DNA of 37,955 nt, taken from Alistipes sp. Its GTDB lineage: Bacteria > Bacteroidota > Bacteroidia > Bacteroidales > Rikenellaceae. Every line of letters begins with the position of its first letter. Position 1 is the stretch's first letter. The notes under the pieces were generated by a model. It was not told where the DNA came from. It ran no database searches and was given only the letters and a program-made list of their open reading frames with translations. Position numbers and translations under genes: made by a program. This document shows, in pieces, positions 7,982 through 18,882 of the stretch. The DNA lies in the NCBI GenBank assembly GCA_020026435.1, contig JAHHQK010000019.1, forward strand, positions 1 to 37,955, given 5' to 3'.

Positions 7982-8698
7982 ATGGAACAACAGAACGACT
8001 TGAAGGGAATCAATTTCGAGGAAGGCTACATCGCCGTCATCGACAAACCTCTGACCTGGACCTCGGCCGATGTGGTGCGCCGTGTGAAATTCGCCCTGCG
8101 CCGTTGCGGTTATCGTAAAATCAAGGTGGGACACGCCGGAACGCTCGATCCCCTGGCTTCGGGCATCCTGCTGGTCTGCATCGGCCGTGCCACCAAGATG
8201 GCCGACGCCCTGCAGGCCGAGGAGAAGGAGTATGTGGCCGACGTGATGCTGGGTGCCACCACCCCGAGCTACGACCTGGAACACCCCGTGGATCAGACCT
8301 ATCCCTGGGAACACATCACCCGCGAGGCGGTCGAGGAGGCTCTGCGCCGACTCTCCGGCGAGCGGCTTCAGACCCCGCCCATCTTCTCGGCCAAGAAGGT
8401 CGAGGGACTGCGTGCCTATGAGCTGGCCCGTCAGGGCGAGAGCGTCGAACTGCGCCAGTCGCTGATCAACATCTATGAGATGGAGCTGCTGGAGTGCGAG
8501 CTGCCGCGGATCCGCATCCGCGTGCGTTGCAGCAAGGGTACCTACATCCGTTCGCTGGCCCGCGAGATCGGCGAGGAGCTCCAAAGCGGAGGCCACCTCA
8601 CGATGCTCCGCCGTACGCGCAGCGGAGGCTTCACGATCAATAACGCCTGGCAACTTGACGATTTTTTAGAAAATTTGCAACCGCTTGAAACAAAATAG
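7982..8698 (+). CDS. truB: tRNA pseudouridine-55 synthase
   Basis: A 238-residue enzyme that converts U55 in the T-loop of most tRNAs to pseudouridine. The catalytic motif GHAGTLDPLASG is at residues 50-61, with Asp56 as nucleophile; DKPLTWTSADVVRRV (21-35) and the later SGLRAYELAR-like and CSKGTYIRSLARE segments are the other conserved TruB blocks. It is a short form without a clear C-terminal PUA domain, as usual in Bacteroidetes. It follows uppP closely and precedes queA by 66 nt, so all are probably one operon. Confidence 0.96.
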   Translation: MEQQNDLKGINFEEGYIAVIDKPLTWTSADVVRRVKFALRRCGYRKIKVGHAGTLDPLASGILLVCIGRATKMADALQAEEKEYVADVMLGATTPSYDLEHPVDQTYPWEHITREAVEEALRRLSGERLQTPPIFSAKKVEGLRAYELARQGESVELRQSLINIYEMELLECELPRIRIRVRCSKGTYIRSLAREIGEELQSGGHLTMLRRTRSGGFTINNAWQLDDFLENLQPLETK

Positions 8699-8764
8699 TT
8701 TTTTTTGCGTATTAACTATAATTTATGTCGTCATTTTCTAAAAAGTAAAAATCATTTAAAGATC

Positions 8765-9814
8765 ATGAAATTATCTCAATACGGATATGACTTCGCGCCG
8801 GAGATGTTGGCCAAGTATCCGGCCTACAATCGCGACGAATCCCGACTGATGGTGATTAACCGGGCTACGCAAAAGATCGAACATCGTATTTTCAAAGATA
8901 TTCTCGACTATTTCGACGAAAAGGACCTCTTCGTATTCAACGATACCAAGGTGTTCCCCGCCCGCCTCTACGGCAACAAGGAGAAAACCGGAGCCGAGAT
9001 CGAGATATTTCTGCTCCGCGAGTTGAACCGCGAACTGCGTCTGTGGGACGTGTTGGTGGATCCGGCCCGCAAGATCCGTATCGGCAACAAACTATACTTC
9101 GGTGACGACGACCTGCTGGTTGCCGAGGTGATCGACAATACCACCTCGCGCGGCCGTACGCTACGCTTCCTGTTCGACGGCTCCTACGAGGAGTTCAAGA
9201 AGGCGCTCTTCGCCCTGGGCGAGACCCCTCTGCCCAAGTGGGTGCGCGACAAGGTCGAGCCGGAGGACGCCGAGCGTTACCAGACGATCTTCGCCGCCAA
9301 GGAGGGGGCCGTAGCCGCTCCGACGGCCGGTATGCACTTCTCGAAGCACCTGCTCAAACGTATGGAGATCAAGGGTGTGGAGCGTACGTTCATTACCCTG
9401 CACGTGGGTCTGGGCAACTTCCGCACGGTCGATGTCGAGGACCTCTCGAAGCACAAGATGGACTCCGAGCAGTTTTTCGTCGATGAGCAGGCAGCCTCTC
9501 TGGTCAACAAGACCAAGCAGGAGGGCCACAAGGTGGTTTCGATCGGCACGACCGTCATGCGTACGCTCGAAACAGCCGTTTCGACCAACGGTATGATCAA
9601 CCCGATGGAGGGTTGGACCAACAAGTTCATCTTCGCCCCCTATGTCTTTACGGTGGCCGACGCCATGGTCTCGAATTTCCACCTGCCCTACTCCACCCAA
9701 CTGATGATGGTTGCGGCCTTCGGCGGCTATGATCTGGTGATGGAAGCCTACAAGGTCGCCAAGCAGGAGGGCTACCGATTCGGTACGTATGGCGACGCAA
9801 TGCTGATTCTTTAA
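8765..9814 (+). CDS. queA: S-adenosylmethionine:tRNA ribosyltransferase-isomerase
   Basis: A 349-residue enzyme that transfers and isomerises the ribosyl group of AdoMet onto 7-aminomethyl-7-deazaguanine in tRNA, giving epoxyqueuosine. FVFNDTKVFPARLYG (residues 57-71), VAAPTAGMHFS and TLHVGLGNFRTVDVED are the QueA signature blocks; length is normal. I start at the ATG at 8765 (MKLSQYGYDF) because homologues begin there; the in-frame ATG 20 codons earlier lies in AT-rich leader. It acts after Tgt in the queuosine pathway, and tgt is also in this window at 25228-26376, on the other strand. Confidence 0.96.
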   Translation: MKLSQYGYDFAPEMLAKYPAYNRDESRLMVINRATQKIEHRIFKDILDYFDEKDLFVFNDTKVFPARLYGNKEKTGAEIEIFLLRELNRELRLWDVLVDPARKIRIGNKLYFGDDDLLVAEVIDNTTSRGRTLRFLFDGSYEEFKKALFALGETPLPKWVRDKVEPEDAERYQTIFAAKEGAVAAPTAGMHFSKHLLKRMEIKGVERTFITLHVGLGNFRTVDVEDLSKHKMDSEQFFVDEQAASLVNKTKQEGHKVVSIGTTVMRTLETAVSTNGMINPMEGWTNKFIFAPYVFTVADAMVSNFHLPYSTQLMMVAAFGGYDLVMEAYKVAKQEGYRFGTYGDAMLIL

Positions 9815-9825
9815 GATTTTTTTAG

Positions 9826-9833
9826 TATCTTTG
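9826..9833 (+). promoter_or_regulatory. -7 element before the GT5 gene
   Basis: TATCTTTG lies 24 nt before the ATG at 9858, directly after queA. No -33 TTTG is seen at the expected spacing. Confidence 0.5.
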
Positions 9834-9857
9834 TCGAAATAAAACCCAAATAAAACC

Positions 9858-10664
9858 ATGGCTAGCAAGATTCTGTATGTATGTCAACAAATCGAGCCTT
9901 ATCTCCCCGAGAATAAGACGTCGAATCTTTGTCGCATGCTGGCACAGGCGATGCAGGAGCGTGGCAATGAAATACGAACGTTCATGCCCCGCTACGGCTG
10001 CATCAACGAGCGCAGACACCAACTGCATGAAGTGATCCGCCTGTCCGGCATGAACCTCATCATCGATGACAACGATCATCAGCTGATTATCAAGGTGGCC
10101 TCGATCCCCTCTGCAAGGGTCCAGGTCTATTTTATTGATAACGACGATTACTTCTCGCGTAAAGCCGTATTGACCGATGCCGATGGCAAATTCTTCGAGG
10201 ATAACGACGAACGTGCCATTTTCTTTGCTCGCGGTGTGCTGGAAACTGTCAAGAAATTACGTTGGACTCCCACGGTGGTGCATTGCCACGGGTGGTTCTC
10301 GGCGATTGTCCCCCTCTATCTGAAGTCGATGTTTGCCGACGATCCCATCTTCCGCGATGTGAAGATCGTGCTGTCGCTCTACGACGACAAGTTCGAGGGC
10401 GAACTGGATGCCGATTTCCGCTCCAAGATCGAGGGAGAAGGTGTCGATGATGAAAATTTGAAGATTCTCGACACTCCTTCATACGAAAATTTCTACCGCT
10501 TCGTTATGAAGTACGTCGACGGTGTGGTGGTATCCAGCCCCGAGGCTGATACCGCAGTCGTCGATATGGCCAGGGAGAAGGGTATCCCCGTGTTGGAATA
10601 CCAGTCGTCCGAGGCGGAAGATTTTTTCGATAATTACGCACGATTCTATGAAGCAATTCAATAA
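9858..10664 (+). CDS. Glycogen/starch synthase N-terminal domain protein (GT5 half)
   Basis: A 268-residue protein matching only the N-terminal Rossmann half of GT5 glycogen/starch synthases. ILYVCQQIEPYLPENKTSNLCRML resembles the ADP-glucose loop region but with the usual Lys-x-Gly-Gly poorly kept, and TVVHCHGWFSAIVPLYLK matches the (V)HCHDWHTALVPLYLK block. The C-terminal donor-binding half is absent, so classical synthase activity is unlikely unless a partner supplies it. The reading frame is intact to its stop, arguing against a decayed gene, and short forms of this kind are common in Bacteroidetes. Its last 17 bp overlap the DUF4270 gene, which suggests translational coupling. Function uncertain. 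Confidence 0.75.
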   Translation: MASKILYVCQQIEPYLPENKTSNLCRMLAQAMQERGNEIRTFMPRYGCINERRHQLHEVIRLSGMNLIIDDNDHQLIIKVASIPSARVQVYFIDNDDYFSRKAVLTDADGKFFEDNDERAIFFARGVLETVKKLRWTPTVVHCHGWFSAIVPLYLKSMFADDPIFRDVKIVLSLYDDKFEGELDADFRSKIEGEGVDDENLKILDTPSYENFYRFVMKYVDGVVVSSPEADTAVVDMAREKGIPVLEYQSSEAEDFFDNYARFYEAIQ

Positions 10665-12351
10665 ACTTCGCCTACTGATGCTCTCGGTCGCCTCGGCGGC
10701 CGTCGTCGGCATGGCAACCCTCACGGGTTGCTCCAAGGTGGACGATACGTTGGGCTCGAACCTGATTCCCGACGATGAGCAGATGAGAGCCGGATTCATC
10801 TCTCTGCCCGAGATTACGGATAAAAATCCGAAGAAATACGTCGAGACGCGTCTGTTTCAGACCGATTCGGTCCTCTCGGCCAATCTCCCGGAGGGTTATC
10901 TGGGTCTGACCAACAACGACACGCTGGGCCGCCGTTCGGTGGGCTTCCTGACGCAGTACACCTCGGGCTACCTGGTCGATTCGGGGTACTTCGGCTATAT
11001 GCCCTTCTTCGACTCGGCGCAGCTGGTGCTGTCGGTGGCCAAATACGGATCGGACACCACGACGGTCCAGGAGTTCGAGATCTATGAGGTGATCACGAAC
11101 GACTACCTCGAGAAGAAGCCCGTGGCCTCGGGCAAGACCGAGCGCGATACGCTCTTCTATGTGGGCTTCACCCCCGAGAAGGTCTCCTATCTGGACAACC
11201 GCAGCATCATCAACCCCAACCCGCTCTTCACCTTCACGCTGGGCGGCGACCACGGTCCGAGTTCCACGGCCGTGACGCTCACTCCCACGGCCGAGGGCAA
11301 GGAGTTCGTCAAGCGGCTGATGTTGCAGACGGGCGAGTTCAAGGACAAGTACGACATCTATGATTCGAAGGACGTCACCAAGTGGCTGAAGGCCTTCGAG
11401 GGTCTGTATATCAAACCCAAGATCGATCCCGCCGCCAAGGGCCAGGGTACGATCTATGCGCTGACGCTCAACAGCTCGGCCCTGTCGATCTACGGCCGTA
11501 ACCGCCATAAGGACGACCCCACGCTGATCAAGGATACGATCGGACTGGTCTTTCCGTTCAGGAATACGCAGTATAAGGAGGGCAACGTCTCGATCAATGT
11601 CGTAGAGCGCGACTACTCGACGGCCACGGCTACCGGCGTGAAGGTCGATTTGGAGGAGGTCCGCGAGCCGGAGGCCGGCAAGGAAGACAACCGTCCCGAG
11701 AATCCCCGCGTCTATGTCGAGGGTCTGGGCGGTGTGATCAGCGAGATGTCGTTCGGCGAGGAGTTCTTCAAGGCCCTGGAACTGCGTATCGAGCAGGAGA
11801 ACCGGGCTTCGGGTCAGAACTTCCGTACGCTGGCCTTCAACCAGGCGTTGATGACCGTCTTCTTCCCGTCGAGCTTCTACAGCTGGGAGGAGATCACGCC
11901 CGGCAACCAGGACGCTCTGATCAAGGAGATGAACGGTGCCCCGCAGCGTTTGGGACTCTATCTGAACTACAAGACCCTGGAGGGTATTCCCGACTATGCC
12001 TACTCCTACGAGAAGAACTATGAGGTGACCATCCCCTACGACGGTTACGTCAATCGCAGCCGCGGCTGCTATGTGATGGATATCACCACCTATATGCAGG
12101 AGGTGTGGAACAACTACCTCGAGGCGAAGGTGGCCGCGGGTATCGACCGCAAGGCCTCGTACAGCGAGATCGACTGGGAGAAAATCGACTGGAAGAAGAT
12201 CAAGAAGCGTTCGGTCTATATCGGTCCGGAGGCCTACGATCTGTTCACCTCGTCGTTCACCATCTTGCAGGGAGAGTCCTCCCCGGAGGGAGCTTCCGTG
12301 GTGAATAACGCGCCGATCCGCTTTGAGTTGGCGTATAGTCTGGTCAAGTAA
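10648..12351 (+). CDS. DUF4270 family lipoprotein
   Basis: A 567-residue exported protein. The N-terminus has a basic start, a hydrophobic stretch and a lipobox ending TLTGC, with Cys28 as the lipidation site. The following SKVDDTLGSNLIPDDEQM is the typical opening of DUF4270, a Bacteroidetes-restricted family of unknown function. The rest is beta-rich without recognisable catalytic motifs. I start at 10648, inside the end of the preceding gene, because this gives the signal peptide; a longer in-frame reading would place an implausible tail before it. The overlap with the GT5 half-domain gene is a gene pair also seen in Bacteroides. No glycogen-related motif is evident in the lipoprotein itself. 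Confidence 0.82.
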   Translation: MKQFNKLRLLMLSVASAAVVGMATLTGCSKVDDTLGSNLIPDDEQMRAGFISLPEITDKNPKKYVETRLFQTDSVLSANLPEGYLGLTNNDTLGRRSVGFLTQYTSGYLVDSGYFGYMPFFDSAQLVLSVAKYGSDTTTVQEFEIYEVITNDYLEKKPVASGKTERDTLFYVGFTPEKVSYLDNRSIINPNPLFTFTLGGDHGPSSTAVTLTPTAEGKEFVKRLMLQTGEFKDKYDIYDSKDVTKWLKAFEGLYIKPKIDPAAKGQGTIYALTLNSSALSIYGRNRHKDDPTLIKDTIGLVFPFRNTQYKEGNVSINVVERDYSTATATGVKVDLEEVREPEAGKEDNRPENPRVYVEGLGGVISEMSFGEEFFKALELRIEQENRASGQNFRTLAFNQALMTVFFPSSFYSWEEITPGNQDALIKEMNGAPQRLGLYLNYKTLEGIPDYAYSYEKNYEVTIPYDGYVNRSRGCYVMDITTYMQEVWNNYLEAKVAAGIDRKASYSEIDWEKIDWKKIKKRSVYIGPEAYDLFTSSFTILQGESSPEGASVVNNAPIRFELAYSLVK

Positions 12352-12365
12352 AAACGCAAGGAACG

Positions 12366-12396
12366 AAACCTAAGTGTCGAGATGCTTAGGTTTTCG
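12366..12396 (+). terminator. Weak terminator-like hairpin before topA
   Basis: A 9-bp stem, 12366-12374 with 12385-12393, and a 10-nt loop, followed by a short interrupted T tract. It may be a leaky terminator of the DUF4270 transcript or a leader structure of topA. Confidence 0.4.
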
Positions 12397-12425
12397 TCTT
12401 TCCTGAAAAGAGATCATAAAACGAA

Positions 12426-14723
<2,298 letters not shown>

Positions 14724-14751
14724 CTTAACCCAATAAAAACATTTATTCCGC

Positions 14752-15960
14752 ATGAAAAAACTGCTTACCCTGCTGATGCTCGGCATCGTTTGCTCGGCTT
14801 CGGCACAGACGGAGACTCCGTCGCAAGACAAGAAAGAAGAGGGTTACATCTTCACCGACACCAAGATCGTACCGACGACCCCCGTCAAAAACCAGCATCG
14901 CAGCGGTACCTGCTGGTGCTATTCGACCGTGACTTTCCTCGAGAGCGAGCTGCTGAAGGCCGGTTTCCCTGAGATTCATCTCTCGGAGATGTGGGTTGTG
15001 CGCCACTCCTATAAAGATAAAGCCCGTAAATATATCCGCCTCCACGGTCATCTGAACTTCGCCGAGGGCGGAGCTTCGCACGATGTGATCGACGCCATCC
15101 AGAAATACGGCATTGTTCCCCAGGAGGTTTACTCGGGTTTCAACTACGGTACCGACAAGGCCGATTTCCACGAGCTTTCGCCCGTGTTGAAGGGTTACCT
15201 CGACGGTGTGCTGGCGGGTGCCGAGCGCGGTCGTGAGCTGTCTACGGCTTGGGAGCGCGGTTTCGACGCCATCCTCGACCAGTACTTCGGCGAGATGCCC
15301 GAGACCTTCACCTACAACGGCAAGGAGTACACTCCCAAATCGTTCGCCGAGTCGCTGCCCATCAACATGGAGGACTATATCGACCTGACGTCGTTTACGC
15401 ACCACCCCTTCTACTCGAAGTTCGTTTTCGAGATTCCCGACAACTGGATCTGGGGTGAGGTTTACAACCTCCCGCTCGAGGAGCTGACCGCTACGGTCGA
15501 CAACGCTCTGGAGAACGGTTACACCGTGGCTTGGGGTACGGACGTGAGCGAGAAGGGCTTCAGCCGCACCAAGTCGATCGGTATCATCCCCGAGGCTGAT
15601 CTCGACGGTATGAGCGGTACGGAGTCGGCCCGCTGGGGCAAACTCACCGACCGTGAGAAGGAGGCCATGCTCTACAAGTTCGACAAACCGGGCAAGGAGC
15701 GTAAGATCGACCAGGAGATGCGTCAGGTGGCATTCGACAACTTCGAGACCACCGATGACCACGGTATGGTGATCATGGGTACGGCAGTTGACCAGGCCGG
15801 CAACCACTACTACAAGGTTCAGAACTCGTGGGATGTCAACAACCCCTACAAGGGCTTCTGGTACTTCTCGCGTCCGTTCTTCGAGTACAAGACCACTTCG
15901 GTGACGATCAACAAGAACGCCATCCCGAAGGAGATCCGCAAGAAGCTGGGCTTGAAATAA
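14752..15960 (+). CDS. Exported C1-family cysteine peptidase (bleomycin hydrolase / PepC type)
   Basis: A 402-residue papain-fold peptidase. The first 19 residues (MKKLLTLLMLGIVCSASAQ) form a signal peptide, so the enzyme should act in the periplasm, unlike cytoplasmic PepC. The catalytic set is visible: Gln48 and Cys54 in VKNQHRSGTCWCYS, His337 in TDDHGMVIMG, and Asn358 in VQNSWD. The long insert between Cys and His, with DVSEKGFSR, is typical of the bleomycin hydrolase branch, which acts as an aminopeptidase. It starts 28 bp after topA and ends in a very strong terminator, so the two may share a transcript. Confidence 0.88.
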   Translation: MKKLLTLLMLGIVCSASAQTETPSQDKKEEGYIFTDTKIVPTTPVKNQHRSGTCWCYSTVTFLESELLKAGFPEIHLSEMWVVRHSYKDKARKYIRLHGHLNFAEGGASHDVIDAIQKYGIVPQEVYSGFNYGTDKADFHELSPVLKGYLDGVLAGAERGRELSTAWERGFDAILDQYFGEMPETFTYNGKEYTPKSFAESLPINMEDYIDLTSFTHHPFYSKFVFEIPDNWIWGEVYNLPLEELTATVDNALENGYTVAWGTDVSEKGFSRTKSIGIIPEADLDGMSGTESARWGKLTDREKEAMLYKFDKPGKERKIDQEMRQVAFDNFETTDDHGMVIMGTAVDQAGNHYYKVQNSWDVNNPYKGFWYFSRPFFEYKTTSVTINKNAIPKEIRKKLGLK

Positions 15961-15982
15961 TTCTTTTACCATAATCAACGAG

Positions 15983-16018
15983 GGGTGACCGTCCGTTTGG
16001 GCGGTCGCCCTTTTTTTT
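15983..16018 (+). terminator. Strong intrinsic terminator after the C1 peptidase
   Basis: A 12-bp stem, 15983-15994 with 15999-16010, with a 4-nt loop, followed by eight T at 16011-16018. Confidence 0.9.
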
Positions 16019-16546
16019 GTGCCTGTACGTGGCGGATATTGTGGCGGGGCGGTCGATGTCGGGCAGGGGCGGTTTGCGGCGGGGGGCTGAGGATGACATG
16101 AGGTGGCGGGACTGCGGGGAGAGAGCTGACGCTATGGATGTTGTGACCTTGCGGGCGGAGTGTCGGGGCAAGATACCGGTTTTCGGGACGTGACGGATAG
16201 CCGAGGGGGTGACGGGGCGGAAGGTGGCGGATAAAGAGCATACCGCGAGTGCTGGAAGAAGCGGAAAAATTCGGTTGCGGGTATTATGGCTGATGTTTTT
16301 TGCGAGGGATTGGTCGCGCCTTTTTCCGAAGCATTGGGGAATGTCTTGGGGGCAGACACCGGATGGTCGGCGGTTGGGCGACGGGAGCAGGCGGCGGTTG
16401 GTCGGAATGCGGCCGGGATGATGGGGACGCGGTCGATTTCCGGAGTGAATTTCGGGCAAAGAGGGGCGAAATCGGCCGTTTTTCTGCGGCAACAAAGCTC
16501 TTGGGTGGAAGATACCCGGCCCGACGGAATGGGGGCGGGGAAGAGG
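16019..16546. other. G-rich spacer without a gene
   Basis: Strong excess of G over C on the plus strand. Overlapping open frames on both strands translate to Arg/Gly or Pro/Ser-rich text with no promoter or family match. No repeats or RNA structures stand out. Confidence 0.6.
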
Positions 16547-16581
16547 AAAAAAAGAAAAGAGCCCGACACAAAGTCAGACTC
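16547..16581 (-). terminator. Terminator of the small peptide gene
   Basis: Nine base pairs, 16573-16581 with 16559-16567 when read on the minus strand (two G-U pairs, which become A-C mismatches on plus), with a 5-nt loop. The minus-strand T tract covers 16558-16547 with one C. The wobble asymmetry shows that it works on the minus strand. Confidence 0.8.
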
Positions 16582-16628
16582 TTTTTTGTATAAAGTTTTA
16601 AAAGTTTCTTTTAGAAAAAAGGGGAGGT

Positions 16629-16706
16629 TTAGCGGACACCCAGTCTAACGCTCTCTCCCAACATAATCATGGCGGTGCGGAACCAGCCGTTCAAACGTGC
16701 TTTCAT
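16629..16706 (-). CDS. Predicted 25-residue basic peptide, unknown function
   Basis: An ATG at 16706 opens a 25-codon frame ending in TAA at 16631-16629. The peptide begins MKARLNGWFRTAMIMLG and ends ESVRLGVR; it has five basic residues and one acidic, plus a hydrophobic core, and could form an amphipathic helix. Support is contextual: a near-perfect promoter at 16788-16757 puts the RNA start about 44 nt before the ATG, the leader is very AT-rich (the usual translation signal in Bacteroidetes), and a terminator follows about 48 nt after the stop. No other gene lies downstream on this strand before that terminator, so this is a stand-alone unit, not a leader of a known operon. I do not recognise the peptide. 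Alternative: a small RNA of about 200 nt with an incidental ORF. Confidence 0.6.
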   Translation of the reverse strand: MKARLNGWFRTAMIMLGESVRLGVR

Positions 16707-16756
16707 AGTAAATAAATTTAATTAATTATTAAATATTCTTATTAACTAAGACGATG

Positions 16757-16788
16757 CAAAAGTAATGCGCCCGAATGAAATATGCAAA
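16757..16788 (-). promoter_or_regulatory. Promoter of the small peptide gene
   Basis: Read on the minus strand, TTTG (16788-16785) and TACTTTTG (16764-16757) are separated by exactly 20 nt. The 15 nt spanning the -7 element to the likely start (16764-16750) are identical to those of the tRNA-Gln promoter at 36422-36408. Confidence 0.8.
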
Positions 16789-17434
16789 TATTTTTCTTTA
16801 AAAAATTTATAAATTTTAAAAGAAAATTTATTTATCCTTGTAATTTATTGATAATCAGTATTTGTGCGATGTGCAAAAAATGAGCTTTTCTCCCTGCAAC
16901 GAGGCCTCGGGAGCGAATGTCACCCCGATTTCTTAACATTGGATTCCGACTTCGGCCAGTGGGATTTTCTACTCTCGCTACCTTGCTTTTTTGTGAAAAC
17001 CGATCTGTTTTGAAGGCTTGGCCTCTTAAATGCCGCTCGACAATCCCTCCGACCGTCCCCTGTTTCGGGGCTTCGGTCCTCCGGGATTTGGGCTCTCGTA
17101 TTTGGGCTTTTTATCTCCGCTTCTATCCTGTTTCAATCCCTGCGCTACTTGCACCCCCGCACCTCGTCCCTTCTGCCCCGTCTTGTGCCCGCTTGGCTTG
17201 CCGATAAGGAGTTTTAGCCTTGCGGCTTTTGCGCTTGTGGCTGAAGAAAAAGGCCGGAGTGGCGGTTGTGGAGCGAATTTTGTGGAAAGAGGAAACGGAC
17301 AAACTGGGAAAATATCGGAAATTTCGCAGGTGGCCTTATCCTTGTTTTGGAGAAATATCGGGCAATTCAGAGGACGAATCAAAGAAACTTCAGTGGGCTT
17401 TGTCCCTGGAACAGAAGATATTCCGAACACCCGA
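16789..17434. other. Spacer: AT-rich block, then a pyrimidine-rich island
   Basis: 16789-16860 is AT-rich and non-coding. About 16990-17220 has more C and T than G and A on plus, opposite to every other large spacer here. After about 17225 purines dominate again. Open frames in it (for example a 134-residue frame on minus over 17026-17430) have no promoter and no recognisable family, so I do not call genes. Confidence 0.5.
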
Positions 17435-17466
17435 TTTGGTGCAATCGGAAAATATAACTATCTTTG
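17435..17466 (+). promoter_or_regulatory. Promoter of the outer-membrane barrel gene
   Basis: TTTG at 17435-17438 and TATCTTTG at 17459-17466 are 20 nt apart. The ATG at 17491 follows 24 nt after the -7 element. Confidence 0.85.
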
Positions 17467-17490
17467 CAGATCACTGACAATAGAATTTTA

Positions 17491-18882
17491 ATGAGAAAAC
17501 TCTGTCGAATATTGCTCCTTTCGCTCCTTTTGGTGGGGGTGAGGGTAGCGCAAGGTCAGAACATACAGGAGGGACCCGATCAGATCGTTCCCTTGACCCA
17601 CCAGCAGCTCGGAGGTGGCCGCAAACAGGCGCAGACGCTTCAGGATTCGCTTCAGCCCACTCCTGCCCGCAAGGGTTTCTTCCGTCGCATCATTGATTAT
17701 TACAGCCGTTCGAATGTCGACCGTACCTTCGAGAAGAAGATCGACTGGAGCATCGCTCCGGGTCCGAACTATTCGTCGGATGTGGGTTTCGGTATCGGTT
17801 TTCTACTGGCGGGACTCTACCGCCTGGACCGCACGGATTCGGTGACCGCTCCCTCGAATATCTCGATCTACGGTAACTTCACGACCGAGAAATTCGTCTT
17901 GTTGCGTTTCAGCGGCGACAATATCTTCCAGAAAAACAAGCACCGACTGAGCTATTCGGGTGCATTTGTCTATTTCCCGGGTGCGTTCTACGGTATCGGC
18001 AACGATTTGGGCGAACTGGGTTATGTACAGGAGCTGACGACGACCAACGCCATCTTCCGCATATCGTACTGCACGGCCATCGTCGACCGTCTCTATGTAG
18101 GTGTCAGCGGTGGATTCAACTACTCGGGTACCCAATACAAGGATTCGGGCATCAAGGAGACCCTTGAGCAGATCAAGAGCGGTGAGATCGAGAATCCCGG
18201 AGGCAAGATCGGGGAGTTGTATAACCTGTGGACGGATAAACGTTATGATCCCGACTTGCAGGATCCCTTCTCGAACTATATCCGCGAAACGGGCGAGCGG
18301 GCCAATGCCTTCAATGCCAATTTGGGTGTGTTCCTCCAGTACGACACGCGCGACATCACGTTCAATGCCACGAAGGGTATCTTCCTCAAGACCGAAGCCA
18401 AGTGGTATCCGAGCTGGCTGGGTAATACCAGGCGCGATTTCGGCCGTTTCACCCTCACGTTCGATGCCTACAAGAAACTGTGGCGGGGCGGAGTGCTGGC
18501 CTATGACCTCTATGCCGATTTCACGGTCGGCACACCCTCGTGGCATATGTATGCCAAGTTGGGCGGTATGGAGCGTATGCGCGGTTACTACGAAGGCCGC
18601 TACCGCGACAAACGATTGGTGGAGACGCAGTTGGAGCTCCGGCAGAAGGTCTACCGCCGCCACGGAATCGTGGGCTGGATCGGTGTCGGCCAGGTGTGGG
18701 GAACGCATAAGTTCCGCTGGAACAATACGTTGTGCAGCTTTGGCTGCGGTTACCGTTTCGAGTTCAAGAAGGGTATGAACATCCGTCTGGACTACGGTTG
18801 GGGTGCTTATGGAAACCCGAATCTGCCGTGGGACAAAAAACGTTCGTCGGCCTTCCTCTTCACGGCCTCCGAGGCGTTCTAA
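17491..18882 (+). CDS. BamA/TamA-type outer-membrane beta-barrel protein
   Basis: A 463-residue protein with an N-terminal signal peptide (residues 1 to about 22, ending VRVAQGQ). It then has a short linker and a C-terminal barrel rich in alternating aromatic/Gly strands. GVGFLLAG-like, FVYFPGAFYGIGND, FLQYDTRDITFNATKGIFLKTEA and FRLDYGWG-like segments match the surface antigen D15 barrel (Bac_surface_Ag). No POTRA repeats are evident, so it is not the essential BamA but a small POTRA-less relative, as is frequent in Bacteroidetes. I start at 17491 because the promoter -7 element overlaps the alternative upstream start codon. It stands alone, with hairpin terminators about 200 nt downstream. 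Cargo or partner unknown. Confidence 0.8.
   Translation: MRKLCRILLLSLLLVGVRVAQGQNIQEGPDQIVPLTHQQLGGGRKQAQTLQDSLQPTPARKGFFRRIIDYYSRSNVDRTFEKKIDWSIAPGPNYSSDVGFGIGFLLAGLYRLDRTDSVTAPSNISIYGNFTTEKFVLLRFSGDNIFQKNKHRLSYSGAFVYFPGAFYGIGNDLGELGYVQELTTTNAIFRISYCTAIVDRLYVGVSGGFNYSGTQYKDSGIKETLEQIKSGEIENPGGKIGELYNLWTDKRYDPDLQDPFSNYIRETGERANAFNANLGVFLQYDTRDITFNATKGIFLKTEAKWYPSWLGNTRRDFGRFTLTFDAYKKLWRGGVLAYDLYADFTVGTPSWHMYAKLGGMERMRGYYEGRYRDKRLVETQLELRQKVYRRHGIVGWIGVGQVWGTHKFRWNNTLCSFGCGYRFEFKKGMNIRLDYGWGAYGNPNLPWDKKRSSAFLFTASEAF

Noticed and set aside
16286..16648. 120-codon and overlapping frames in the spacer after the C1 peptidase
   Set aside because: G-rich low-complexity text on both strands, no promoter, and it runs through the minus-strand terminator of the small peptide gene.
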